Positions 1 to 5,727 of a DNA stretch of 5,729 nucleotides are shown piece by piece (the first letter of the stretch is position 1; every line of letters begins with the position of its first letter). Both the position numbers and the translations under genes were made by a program. The stretch is taken from assembly GCA_001800015.1 (NCBI GenBank), contig MGUO01000174.1, positions 9,606 through 15,334 on the forward strand. The letters are read 5' to 3'. The notes below the pieces were generated by a model that did not search any database, was not told the DNA's origin, and saw only the letters and a list, made by a program, of their open reading frames with translations. The DNA comes from Elusimicrobia bacterium RIFCSPHIGHO2_02_FULL_57_9 (GTDB lineage Bacteria; Elusimicrobiota; Elusimicrobia; UBA1565; UBA9628).

Positions 1-281
1 GCCTGGGCGAAATCCGCGTTTTCGGATAAAAACCCGTAGCCGGGATGGACGGCATCGGCGCCGGTGATGCGCGCCGCGGCCAATACCGCCTCACCATTGA
101 GATAACTGAGGCGGGAGGGGGCCGGGCCGATGCAAACAGCTTCATCCGCCGTTCTCACATGCAGGGATTCGCGGTCGGCTTGCGAGTAAACCGCCACGCT
201 TTTAATTCCCAGTTCGCGGCAGGCGCGGATGACGCGCAGGGCGATCTCGCTTCGGTTCGAGACCAAGATTTTCTTGAACAT
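1..281 (-). CDS. accC: Acetyl-CoA carboxylase biotin carboxylase subunit, N-terminal fragment
   Basis: The ATG is at 281-279 and 93 codons are visible before the window edge; the rest (about 350 residues in the family) lies outside. Residues 1-25 (MFKKILVSNRSEIALRVIRA...) and KSVAVYSQADRESLHV, DEAVCIGP, SYLN and HPGYGFLSEN (79-88) are the N-terminal Rossmann-like domain of biotin carboxylase. AccC carboxylates biotin on AccB using ATP and bicarbonate, the first step in making malonyl-CoA. Homologous N-termini also occur in propionyl-CoA and pyruvate carboxylases, but the AccB-like gene upstream supports AccC. One oddity: the motif normally reading N-R-G-E-I-A has Ser at position 11 (AGC instead of a Gly codon). 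Upstream there is a weak AGG 8 nt from the ATG and a 14-nt gap after the preceding stop, the only intergenic space in the window. Confidence 0.93.
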   Translation of the reverse strand, partial: MFKKILVSNRSEIALRVIRACRELGIKSVAVYSQADRESLHVRTADEAVCIGPAPSRLSYLNGEAVLAAARITGADAVHPGYGFLSENADFAQ

Positions 282-295
282 TGTTTATGCCTATT

Positions 296-1180
296 TTACC
301 TACTTTGATTCGCAATGGCGCGGACGTGTTTTAATGCGGCTGGGGAGATTTGAGATGGATAATCCTGATGCAATTTCAAGGCCAGGGCGCACTCCCGGCC
401 GGCTTGCGCGGGCAGCTTATGCCAGTGGCTGGCTTGACAGAAATAGGCCCGGGCTACGGGGTCGCGCGGATTAACCGTCAAGGCTTCCTGGGCGCGGATA
501 AGAGCCATGTCGATATTTTTCTGCTTAAATAATTTTTTCACATTTTTCAGGATATGTTCATTGAAGGGAAGCGCCCAATGGCCGTCCTCTAAAACGAAGG
601 TTAAATAGTTTTTCTCGGGCTCTTTGCCGGGATGCGCGATATAGTATTCGACCATCATTAAATCCGGCTCTTTTTTGATCAAGTTCAAGCCGTTCCAGGT
701 CCAGTTCACCGCGCTTTGGTGCAGCCGGAACTCCTCCAGGCTGCAGCGGGCCCTGGCGACCGAGGAGAGCGAATAATAGGCGTTGGCATAATCGCCCTGG
801 GATAAGGCCGTCAAATAAGAGGCGGCCTGACGCGGCACCGCTTTTTGGGGGTTGACGGTTTTCCAATAATCCAGGCCTAGGGTGAACAAGCCGAAGGCCA
901 AACAGATAAGAAAAATCAAAGAGCCGATTGATCTGATGCGATAGGCGGCGGCCATCCAGCGCTGCGAAGCCGGCTTGCGCTGGGTGGTGCGCGCAGCGGT
1001 GCTGGGCTTGATCGGCGGCGGGGTTATGCCCATAAGCGGCGCATAACGCCCGGCCGCGGGAAGGTCGTGGCCGGGGGCAAACGGGTTGCCGCACTGGTCG
1101 CAATAGTTTTTTTGGACGGAGTTTCTAAAACCGCATTGCCCGCATGTTTTGAAAGTGGGGCTTTCCCCGGAAGCCGCCAT
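296..1180 (-). CDS. Uncharacterised zinc-ribbon, single-pass membrane protein with TPR-like tail
   Basis: I do not recognise a named family. Using the ATG at 1180-1178, which overlaps the upstream stop as TGATG, the protein has 294 residues; a TTG three bases earlier is possible but less likely. Order of parts: a zinc ribbon with two CxxC knuckles (C13-C16 in TCGQCGF, C27-C30 in YCDQCGNP); a Pro/Ala/Arg-rich linker to about residue 80; one hydrophobic segment at about 84-105 (IGSLIFLICLAFGLFTLGL) preceded by basic residues, which predicts a cytoplasmic N-terminus and an outside C-terminus; a region at 115-210 starting AASYLTALSQGDYANAYYSLS, which resembles NTF2-like/DUF4878 segments; and a TPR-like helix pair at about 218-272 (ALIRAQEALTVNPRDPVARAYF). 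It sits between the AccB-like gene and accC, ending 14 nt before accC. A role as a scaffold or sensor is conceivable but unsupported by direct evidence. Confidence 0.85.
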   Translation of the reverse strand: MAASGESPTFKTCGQCGFRNSVQKNYCDQCGNPFAPGHDLPAAGRYAPLMGITPPPIKPSTAARTTQRKPASQRWMAAAYRIRSIGSLIFLICLAFGLFTLGLDYWKTVNPQKAVPRQAASYLTALSQGDYANAYYSLSSVARARCSLEEFRLHQSAVNWTWNGLNLIKKEPDLMMVEYYIAHPGKEPEKNYLTFVLEDGHWALPFNEHILKNVKKLFKQKNIDMALIRAQEALTVNPRDPVARAYFCQASHWHKLPAQAGRECALALKLHQDYPSQISPAALKHVRAIANQSR

Positions 1181-1563
1181 CAACTTTCCAAGAACAGCAG
1201 GGGCTGGCCGAACTCGACTGCCGCGCCGCCTTCCACCAACAGGTGGGCGATGCGTCCGTCTGCCGGGGCTTTAACGGGGGCTGATTTTCCTTTGGCGGTC
1301 TCGATAATGCCCAGGATGTCTCCTTCGGCCGCGAGTGCGCCTTCCTCGGCTTTCCGGGGCCGGCCCGGCTCGCTCCACTGAAACACGCCCACGCACGGAG
1401 CGCTGACCGGAATGTAACGGCTGGCCGGCAAGGCGCATGAGGCAGCCGGGGTGCCGTCCGCCAAGCAAAGGGAAAATCCTTTCTTATCCTGATTGTAGCT
1501 GACCTCGACTAAATCCGTGGTTTGAAGCCAGGACATCACCTTCTGCAATTCTTCTGTTTTCAT
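1180..1563 (-). CDS. AccB-like biotinyl/lipoyl-fold protein with an atypical acceptor motif
   Basis: The 127-residue protein resembles the biotin carboxyl carrier protein of acetyl-CoA carboxylase, which carries carboxybiotin between AccC and AccAD. Residues 1-36 look like the AccB N-terminal helix and strand (LQKVMSWLQTTDLVEVSY). Residues 51-66 (IPVSAPCVGVFQWSEP) match the AccB entry to the biotinyl domain, usually SPMVGTFY. Residues 80-88 (EGDILGIIE) and 109-125 (LVEGGAAVEFGQPLLFL) form the closing strands, like AccB VESGQPVEFDEPL. The linker between is short, so the protein is smaller than the usual 150-170 residues. The odd part is the acceptor turn: ETAKGKSAPVKAP (88-100) replaces the nearly universal E-A-M-K-M, losing both methionines and adding a residue. 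K91 aligns best with the biotinyl lysine; K93 is the alternative. Placement two genes before accC supports an AccB role, but biotinylation is uncertain. Confidence 0.75.
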   Translation of the reverse strand: MKTEELQKVMSWLQTTDLVEVSYNQDKKGFSLCLADGTPAASCALPASRYIPVSAPCVGVFQWSEPGRPRKAEEGALAAEGDILGIIETAKGKSAPVKAPADGRIAHLLVEGGAAVEFGQPLLFLES

Positions 1564-1994
1564 CGCTTTTTATCCTTGAGCAGTCCGCAGGCCAGGGGGT
1601 CGAAAGGAGCGGGCAGCATTTTATATACCGCGCCTCGCGTGACCCTCGGCCGCCGGGTATCTAGGTTTTCATCAACCAGGTAAATCGCGGTATGGCGCGT
1701 GGAGAATTCGAAAAGAACCTGCCGGCAGGCCCCGCAGGGTTTTGGCGATATTGCCGCGATGCACACGGCTTTAATCACGATCTGCCGGCCGGCCACGGCG
1801 TTAAAGACCGCCGCGCGTTCGGCGCAAATGCTCAGGCCGTATGAGGCGTTCTCGACATTGCAGCCTGAGAATATCCGGCCGGATTCGGTCAGAACGGCGG
1901 CGCCGACCGGGTAGCGGGAGTAAGGGCAATAGGCACTTTGACGGGCCAAGCGGGCCGCTTTAATGAGGCGCATGATTTCGGAGCTTAGTTTCAT
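1560..1994 (-). CDS. cdd: Cytidine deaminase
   Basis: A 144-residue homotetramer-type cytidine deaminase (usual length about 130-140) that hydrolyses cytidine and deoxycytidine to uridine and deoxyuridine. The motif CNVENASYG (45-53) supplies N46 and E48 for ribose binding, CAERAAVFNA (57-66) supplies zinc ligand C57 and catalytic E59, and PCGACRQ (86-92) supplies zinc ligands C87 and C90. Three-cysteine zinc binding is the small tetrameric class, not the larger E. coli dimer with a histidine ligand. The ATG overlaps the adenosine deaminase stop as ATGA, and no Shine-Dalgarno-like sequence is visible just upstream, so expression is probably by reinitiation after ada translation. The stop overlaps the next gene the same way. 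The pairing with adenosine deaminase points to general nucleoside scavenging. Confidence 0.95.
   Translation of the reverse strand: MKLSSEIMRLIKAARLARQSAYCPYSRYPVGAAVLTESGRIFSGCNVENASYGLSICAERAAVFNAVAGRQIVIKAVCIAAISPKPCGACRQVLFEFSTRHTAIYLVDENLDTRRPRVTRGAVYKMLPAPFDPLACGLLKDKKR
1573..1577 (-). promoter_or_regulatory. Ribosome binding site of the AccB-like gene
   Basis: AAGGA lies 9 nt upstream of the ATG at 1563-1561, within the end of cdd. Spacing and match are good, so this gene has its own initiation signal as well as the ATGA overlap. Confidence 0.55.
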
Positions 1995-3058
1995 TTCGGC
2001 GATTTAGCGCTCATATCGGAGATTTCGGCCTCAAAGCGCCGGCGCAGCTTGGCGCGTTGGGCCGAGGGCATGAAAAGATGATCGACCGAGCCCAGAGAAA
2101 TGGCCGCCAGCTCATCGGCCGTGAAGCCGAGTTTGTGGGCGAAGGCGTATTCATGCGTTAAATCGATGCCCAGGATTCCTCGGTCGTCGGTGTTCAGCGT
2201 GATGGCGACCCCGGCCCTGTGAAAGGCACGCGCCGGATGGGTCTGCGATTCAGGAATGGATTTGGTGCGCATATTGGAGGTCAGGCCGATCTCCAAGGGA
2301 ACGCGGCGGCGCACGACCTCAGCCAGGAGCTTTGGGTCTTCCATTAAATGGATGCCATGCCCGATGCGCATGACGGAAAGCTCGAGAGCGGCCGTTAAGT
2401 TGGCCGTGCCCACGGTTTCTCCGGCGTGGCAGGTGGTGTAGAGCCCCAGCTTCTTGGCCTCTTCATAAAAAGACGAGAACTCAATGGTCGGGTATTTGGC
2501 CTCATCGCCCGCCAGATCCAATCCAACTACCGCGGGTTCTTCAAGGATCGAATCGGCCTTAAAAAATTTCCTAAGGCTGGAAAAGGCCCTGCGGTTTTCC
2601 TTGGGGCCATGGGCGCGGAACAAGCAGATAATCACCGAGCTGGTGGTTCCGAAATCCTCAAGTCCCTTCTTAAGCCCCTTGAGCACCGCCGAAATGACTT
2701 GATCGGAGGATAATTTTTCGGTGGCTTGAAGTTCCGGCGCCAGCCGGACTTCGACGTGGCGGATGTTTTCGGCGGCGCAATCCTCGATGAGTTCGTAGGC
2801 GATGCGCTCGATGGCTTCCGCATAGCGCAAAAGAGGGTAAAGCAGATAAAATACGTCCAGAAATTCTTTGAGCGACCGGCAGGTCGCTGCGACTTGGACA
2901 TGGGGAGTCAGATCTTCCAAATTATCCGCCGGCATTTTGACTTTATAGCGGCGCGCCAGCTCCAACACCGTGGCGGGGCGCAGCGAGCCGTCTAAATGGC
3001 AGTGAATATCGGTTTTGGGAAGCCGCCGAAAGAATGCGTCGAGCGCTTCGGCGCTCAT
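1991..3058 (-). CDS. add: Adenosine deaminase
   Basis: A 355-residue amidohydrolase-fold (TIM-barrel) enzyme of normal ADA length. It converts adenosine or deoxyadenosine plus water into inosine or deoxyinosine and ammonia. Metal and catalytic residues are all present: H19 and H21 in TDIHCHLDGS, G184 in DLAGDE, H211 and catalytic E214 in CHAGE, H234 in RIGHGI, and D291-D292 in LNTDD. The EIGLTSN segment (256-262) is the usual ADA strand. The ATG overlaps the phosphorylase stop as ATGA, and upstream there is only a weak purine run, so translation probably depends on coupling. Standing between MTA phosphorylase and cytidine deaminase, its likely job is nucleoside salvage. Bacterial ADA-family proteins also include adenine deaminases and enzymes on methylthioadenosine or S-adenosylhomocysteine; the intact ADA motif set favours adenosine, but the substrate is inferred. 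Confidence 0.92.
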   Translation of the reverse strand: MSAEALDAFFRRLPKTDIHCHLDGSLRPATVLELARRYKVKMPADNLEDLTPHVQVAATCRSLKEFLDVFYLLYPLLRYAEAIERIAYELIEDCAAENIRHVEVRLAPELQATEKLSSDQVISAVLKGLKKGLEDFGTTSSVIICLFRAHGPKENRRAFSSLRKFFKADSILEEPAVVGLDLAGDEAKYPTIEFSSFYEEAKKLGLYTTCHAGETVGTANLTAALELSVMRIGHGIHLMEDPKLLAEVVRRRVPLEIGLTSNMRTKSIPESQTHPARAFHRAGVAITLNTDDRGILGIDLTHEYAFAHKLGFTADELAAISLGSVDHLFMPSAQRAKLRRRFEAEISDMSAKSPK

Positions 3059-3939
3059 CGTTTTTCCGCTTGCAGAGTGCGGCCTATCAGGAGATTTAAT
3101 TTCTTAACCGTCCGCGGATTCATGAATTTTTGGCTGGTAAAAATAGCTCCGCGCAGGGCCGCGGCGCAGCGGCAGCGGCGGTTGCGCTCGGCGATGGCGG
3201 GCAAGGTCTGCTGCAGAAGTCTTTGCGCGTTGGCGATATTCGCCATCAAGTTTTCAATTACCTTGCCGGTGGATACTTCTTCGCCCTCTTTCCAGCAGTC
3301 ATAATCCGTGACCAGCGCTATAAGCGAGTAGCATAGTTCGGCCTCGCGCGCCAGCTTGGCTTCCGGAGAGACGGTCATGCCTATAAGGGAATATCCCATT
3401 TTGCGATGATATTCCGATTCGGCCCGGGTTGAAAAAGCCGGCCCCTCCATGGCCGCGTAAACCCCGCCTTTATGGCAGGGTATGCCAAGGCAGTGCGCCG
3501 AGCCGTAAAGCAGGCTCGATTGTTCCTCGCAGAATGGGGTATCGAACGCTACGTGGGCCACCACCCCCTCCCCGAAAAAAGTGGAGATTCGGCCCTTGGT
3601 CCGGTCCATCAACTGGTCGGGAAAAACAAAATGGCGCGGCGCCAGTTCTTCTTTAAGCGAACCCACCGCCGCGACCGCGATCACGCGGTCGGCGCCCAGG
3701 GATTTTAAAGCATAGATGTTGGCTCTGTTGTTAAGTTCCGAGGGGGTCAACACATGCCCTTGGCCGTGGCGCGGCAAAAACGCGCAGGCAACGCCGCTCA
3801 AAGTCCCAAGCACGATGGGGCCGGAATGGGCGCCGAACGGCGTTTTTACGCGAATTTCCTTGGCTCCCTGGATGCCGGGCATTTCATAGAGGCCGCTGCC
3901 TCCGATGATGCCGACTTGCGCCCGGGGGATATCCTTCAC
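3055..3939 (-). CDS. mtnP: S-methyl-5'-thioadenosine phosphorylase (PNP/MTAP family)
   Basis: The 294-residue protein belongs to the trimeric purine nucleoside phosphorylase family 2. It should split methylthioadenosine with phosphate into adenine and methylthioribose-1-phosphate, clearing the by-product of polyamine and other SAM-using reactions. Seen in sequence: VGIIGGSGLY (9-18), TPFGAHSG (33-40), the phosphate-site PRHGQGH (56-62), AVGSL (91-95), MEGPAFSTRAE (164-174), IGMT (186-189) with EAKLAREAE (193-201), and VTDYDCWKE (210-218). D212 and D214 of TDYDCW are the residues that recognise the 6-amino group in MTA phosphorylases. The methylthioinosine enzymes, as I recall, have a different segment there, and guanosine/inosine PNPs use Asn, so adenine-type specificity is favoured. 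The tail with CRCAAALRGAI and a basic end is normal for bacterial members. The start is GTG; both ends overlap neighbours by 4 nt. Relaxed activity on adenosine is possible. Confidence 0.9.
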   Translation of the reverse strand: MKDIPRAQVGIIGGSGLYEMPGIQGAKEIRVKTPFGAHSGPIVLGTLSGVACAFLPRHGQGHVLTPSELNNRANIYALKSLGADRVIAVAAVGSLKEELAPRHFVFPDQLMDRTKGRISTFFGEGVVAHVAFDTPFCEEQSSLLYGSAHCLGIPCHKGGVYAAMEGPAFSTRAESEYHRKMGYSLIGMTVSPEAKLAREAELCYSLIALVTDYDCWKEGEEVSTGKVIENLMANIANAQRLLQQTLPAIAERNRRCRCAAALRGAIFTSQKFMNPRTVKKLNLLIGRTLQAEKR

Positions 3940-4319
3940 GGCGCGTAGCCTCCCAGGGGCAGCAGCTCGTCGATCATTTTCTCCAGTTCGGCGAAAGCCA
4001 ATGGTTTTTGGATAAAACGGGTTTTGGGCTCCATCGGCAATATTTTTTTCAGCTTCTCATAGGGATGGGCGGAAATGAAGAGAACGGGGATTTTGGCCGT
4101 GCGCGGGTCTTTCTGCAGAAGCTGATACACCGAGGACCCGTAGGCCCCGGGCATCTGGATGTCGGTGATGATCAGATGCGGCTGATGTTGCGCCGCTTTT
4201 TCAGCCAGCTCGAAGCCGTCTTTGGCCACCAAGACGCGATGCTTTTTTGCAGTCAAGAATTCGTAGAGCAATGCGGCCAGATCTGGATTATCGTCGGCGA
4301 CCAAGATTTGCGCGATCAT
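3936..4319 (-). CDS. Single-domain (CheY-like) response regulator
   Basis: This 127-residue protein is only a receiver domain, with no DNA-binding or enzymatic output domain. The acidic pair D9-D10 (in ILVADDNPD), phospho-acceptor D53 (in LIITDIQMPG), the conserved hydroxyl S83 (in LFISAH), switch aromatic F102 and K105 (in FIQKP) are all present, so it should be phosphorylatable by a histidine kinase. The partner kinase and the target are not in the window. It overlaps glyA upstream (ATGA) and the phosphorylase gene downstream (GTGA), so it is co-transcribed and probably translationally coupled with metabolic genes. Such lone receivers act by protein-protein contact (motor switch, phosphorelay, or allosteric control of an enzyme); which applies here cannot be read from sequence. 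It is not necessarily a chemotaxis protein, as no chemotaxis genes are near. Confidence 0.92.
   Translation of the reverse strand: MIAQILVADDNPDLAALLYEFLTAKKHRVLVAKDGFELAEKAAQHQPHLIITDIQMPGAYGSSVYQLLQKDPRTAKIPVLFISAHPYEKLKKILPMEPKTRFIQKPLAFAELEKMIDELLPLGGYAP
3949..3954 (-). promoter_or_regulatory. Ribosome binding site of the MTA phosphorylase gene
   Basis: GGGAGG lies 9 nt upstream of the GTG at 3939-3937, inside the end of the receiver gene. Good match and spacing support the GTG as the true start of the phosphorylase. Confidence 0.55.
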
Positions 4320-5584
4320 GTGGCGGGCTCCATAAGTTTTTTCGTCAGTTCCGGATAAATGGGGAAGCGCGCGCAGAGGCTTCTCACCTGGCCGCGAATG
4401 GCCTTAAGCTTGGCTTCGTCGTTGCGCGCGGCCAAAGCCTCGTCAATTAATTGGGCGATGGCCTCCATTTCCTTTTCTCCCATGCCGCGCGTGGTGACCG
4501 CCGGAGTTCCCAGACGGATGCCCGAGGCGATAAAGGGTTTTTGCGGATCGTAGGGGATGGCGTTTTTATTGACGGTGATGCCGGCCTTATCCAGGGCTTG
4601 CTCGGCTTCCTTGCCCGTGGCGTTTTTTGGGCGCAGATCTACCGAAAATAAATGGCAGTCCGTGCCGCCGGCCACGATGCGCAAGCCCCGGTCCTTCAGG
4701 GCTGCCGCGAGTTTTCGGGCATTGGCCAAGACTTGGATTTGATATTGCTTGAAGGAGGGCTTTAGGGCTTCCCCGAAGCAGACGGCCTTAGCCGCGATCA
4801 CATGCATGAGCGGTCCGCCTTGCGTGCCCGGGAAATTGATCTTATCAACCGTCGCGGCATGGGCGGCCTTGGATAGGATCATCCCCCCGCGCGGGCCGCG
4901 CAGGGTTTTGTGGGTGGTGGTAGTGGTAAAGTCGGTGAAAGGAATCGGGGAGGGGTAGACGCCGGCCGCGATCAAGCCCGCGTAATGGGCGATATCCGCC
5001 GCGAAAAAGGCGCCAACCGAGTCGGCCAGGGCTTTTAAGCGGGCCCAATCGAAAACCCGTGAATAGTTGGAAGCCCCCGCGAAAATCATCTTGGGTTTGT
5101 GTTCCAGAGCCGATTTTTCGGCTTGCTCATAATCGATAAGCTCGCTGTCGCGGCGGACGTTGATGGGAACGATTTTAAAGAATTTGCCTGAGAAATTAAG
5201 GGGATGCCCATGGGACAGGTGGCCGCCATGAGCCAGGTTAAGCCCCATGACCGTGTCGCCCGGGGCGAGCACCGAGAGATACATCGCGATATTGGCCTGG
5301 GTGCCGGAATGGGGCTGGACATTGGCGTGCTCGGCGCAGAAGAGCTTCTTGGCCCGCTCGATGGCGAGGGTTTCGGCGGTATCGACGAACTGGCAGCCGC
5401 CGTAATAGCGTTTGCCGGGGTAGCCCTCGGCGTATTTGTTGGTCAAAACCGAGCCTTGCGCTTCCAACACGGCTTCGGAGGCGTAGTTTTCCGAAGCGAT
5501 CAGCTCCAGGTTTTCAGCCTGGCGGCGGGTCTCGCCCGCGATGGCTTCATATATTTCAGGGTCTTGATTCTTTAATTTATCCAC
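4316..5584 (-). CDS. glyA: Serine hydroxymethyltransferase
   Basis: This 422-residue protein is a full-length, PLP-dependent SHMT (bacterial enzymes are about 410-430 residues). It interconverts serine plus tetrahydrofolate with glycine plus 5,10-methylene-tetrahydrofolate, the main cytoplasmic source of one-carbon units. Visible landmarks are the N-terminal ELIASENY (residues 27-34), NKYAEGYPGKRYYGG (49-63, holding Y51, E53 and Y61 of the active site), PHSGTQAN (91-98), ADIAHYAGL (196-204, with D197 under the PLP ring and H200), the PLP lysine K226 in TTTTTHKTLRGPRGG, and R357 in GIRLGTPA for substrate carboxylate binding. The start is a GTG with an AAGGAG site upstream, overlapping the end of tsaC by 13 nt; the stop overlaps the next gene as ATGA. 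An unusual point is S-N-Y at 172-174 where S-A-Y is usual. Function is not in doubt. Confidence 0.97.
   Translation of the reverse strand: MDKLKNQDPEIYEAIAGETRRQAENLELIASENYASEAVLEAQGSVLTNKYAEGYPGKRYYGGCQFVDTAETLAIERAKKLFCAEHANVQPHSGTQANIAMYLSVLAPGDTVMGLNLAHGGHLSHGHPLNFSGKFFKIVPINVRRDSELIDYEQAEKSALEHKPKMIFAGASNYSRVFDWARLKALADSVGAFFAADIAHYAGLIAAGVYPSPIPFTDFTTTTTHKTLRGPRGGMILSKAAHAATVDKINFPGTQGGPLMHVIAAKAVCFGEALKPSFKQYQIQVLANARKLAAALKDRGLRIVAGGTDCHLFSVDLRPKNATGKEAEQALDKAGITVNKNAIPYDPQKPFIASGIRLGTPAVTTRGMGEKEMEAIAQLIDEALAARNDEAKLKAIRGQVRSLCARFPIYPELTKKLMEPAT
4328..4331 (-). promoter_or_regulatory. Ribosome binding site of the receiver-domain gene
   Basis: GGAG lies 8 nt upstream of the ATG at 4319-4317, within the last codons of glyA. 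It supports that start and suggests the receiver gene can also be initiated directly, in addition to coupling through the ATGA overlap. Confidence 0.5.
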
Positions 5585-5727
5585 AAAGCTCCTTGCCTCA
5601 GCACGCGCGCGGGCGTTTGGGTGGCGTCAACCACGGTTGACTCCACGCCGGGGACTTGCCCCGAGTCAACGATGAAATCCACCAGTCCTTCGAATTGCCG
5701 GACTACGTCGATGCCGTCTTTGAAGGC
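5572..5727 (-). CDS. tsaC: Threonylcarbamoyl-AMP synthase (YrdC/TsaC/Sua5 family), C-terminal fragment
   Basis: Only the last 51 codons are inside the window; the gene begins beyond the high-coordinate edge. The readable peptide contains an FEGLVDFIVDSG stretch, then a GVESTVVDAT segment and VLRQGAL, which is the typical end of the YrdC fold (the S-T-V-V-D strand followed by the V/I-L-R-x-G-A turn). Members make L-threonylcarbamoyladenylate from threonine, bicarbonate and ATP for the t6A modification at position 37 of ANN-decoding tRNAs, in the cytoplasm. The protein stops four residues after R-Q-G-A-L, so it lacks the extra C-terminal Sua5 domain and is the short TsaC/YrdC type. Its last codons overlap the start of glyA by 13 nt in another frame. 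The family call is confident; the symbol is chosen for the short form and could be written ywlC or sua5 in other schemes. Confidence 0.85.
   Translation of the reverse strand, partial: AFKDGIDVVRQFEGLVDFIVDSGQVPGVESTVVDATQTPARVLRQGALWIN
5589..5594 (-). promoter_or_regulatory. Ribosome binding site of glyA
   Basis: AAGGAG lies 4 nt upstream of a GTG codon at 5584-5582. It is inside the end of the upstream tsaC coding region. The spacing is a little short, but no ATG is available at the expected N-terminus of the SHMT, so this site supports the GTG start. Confidence 0.6.

Noticed and set aside
282..295. Possible terminator or promoter in the only intergenic gap
   Set aside because: Fourteen AT-rich bases are too short for either and contain no inverted repeat; they fit a simple ribosome-binding spacer for accC.
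558..1103. Minus-strand open frame of 181 codons
   Set aside because: It lies in another frame of the zinc-ribbon membrane protein gene, is rich in Arg/Pro/Leu from GC-driven codons, and shows no recognisable motif or ribosome site.
1181..1183. TTG as the start of the zinc-ribbon protein
   Set aside because: The ATG immediately following (1180-1178) forms a TGATG junction with the upstream stop and has better spacing from a GGAAAG purine run.
3055..3939. Assignment as inosine/guanosine purine nucleoside phosphorylase
   Set aside because: The VTDYDCW segment is the adenine-type recognition motif of MTA phosphorylases rather than the Asn-containing segment of inosine/guanosine enzymes.
4008..4358. 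Plus-strand open frame of 116 codons
   Set aside because: It is antisense to the receiver-domain gene, whose active-site residues are all intact; no independent coding signal is seen.
5204..5575. Plus-strand open frame of 123 codons
   Set aside because: It is antisense to the conserved N-terminal region of glyA; its sequence is low-complexity Gly/Val/Ala and explained by codon bias of glyA.
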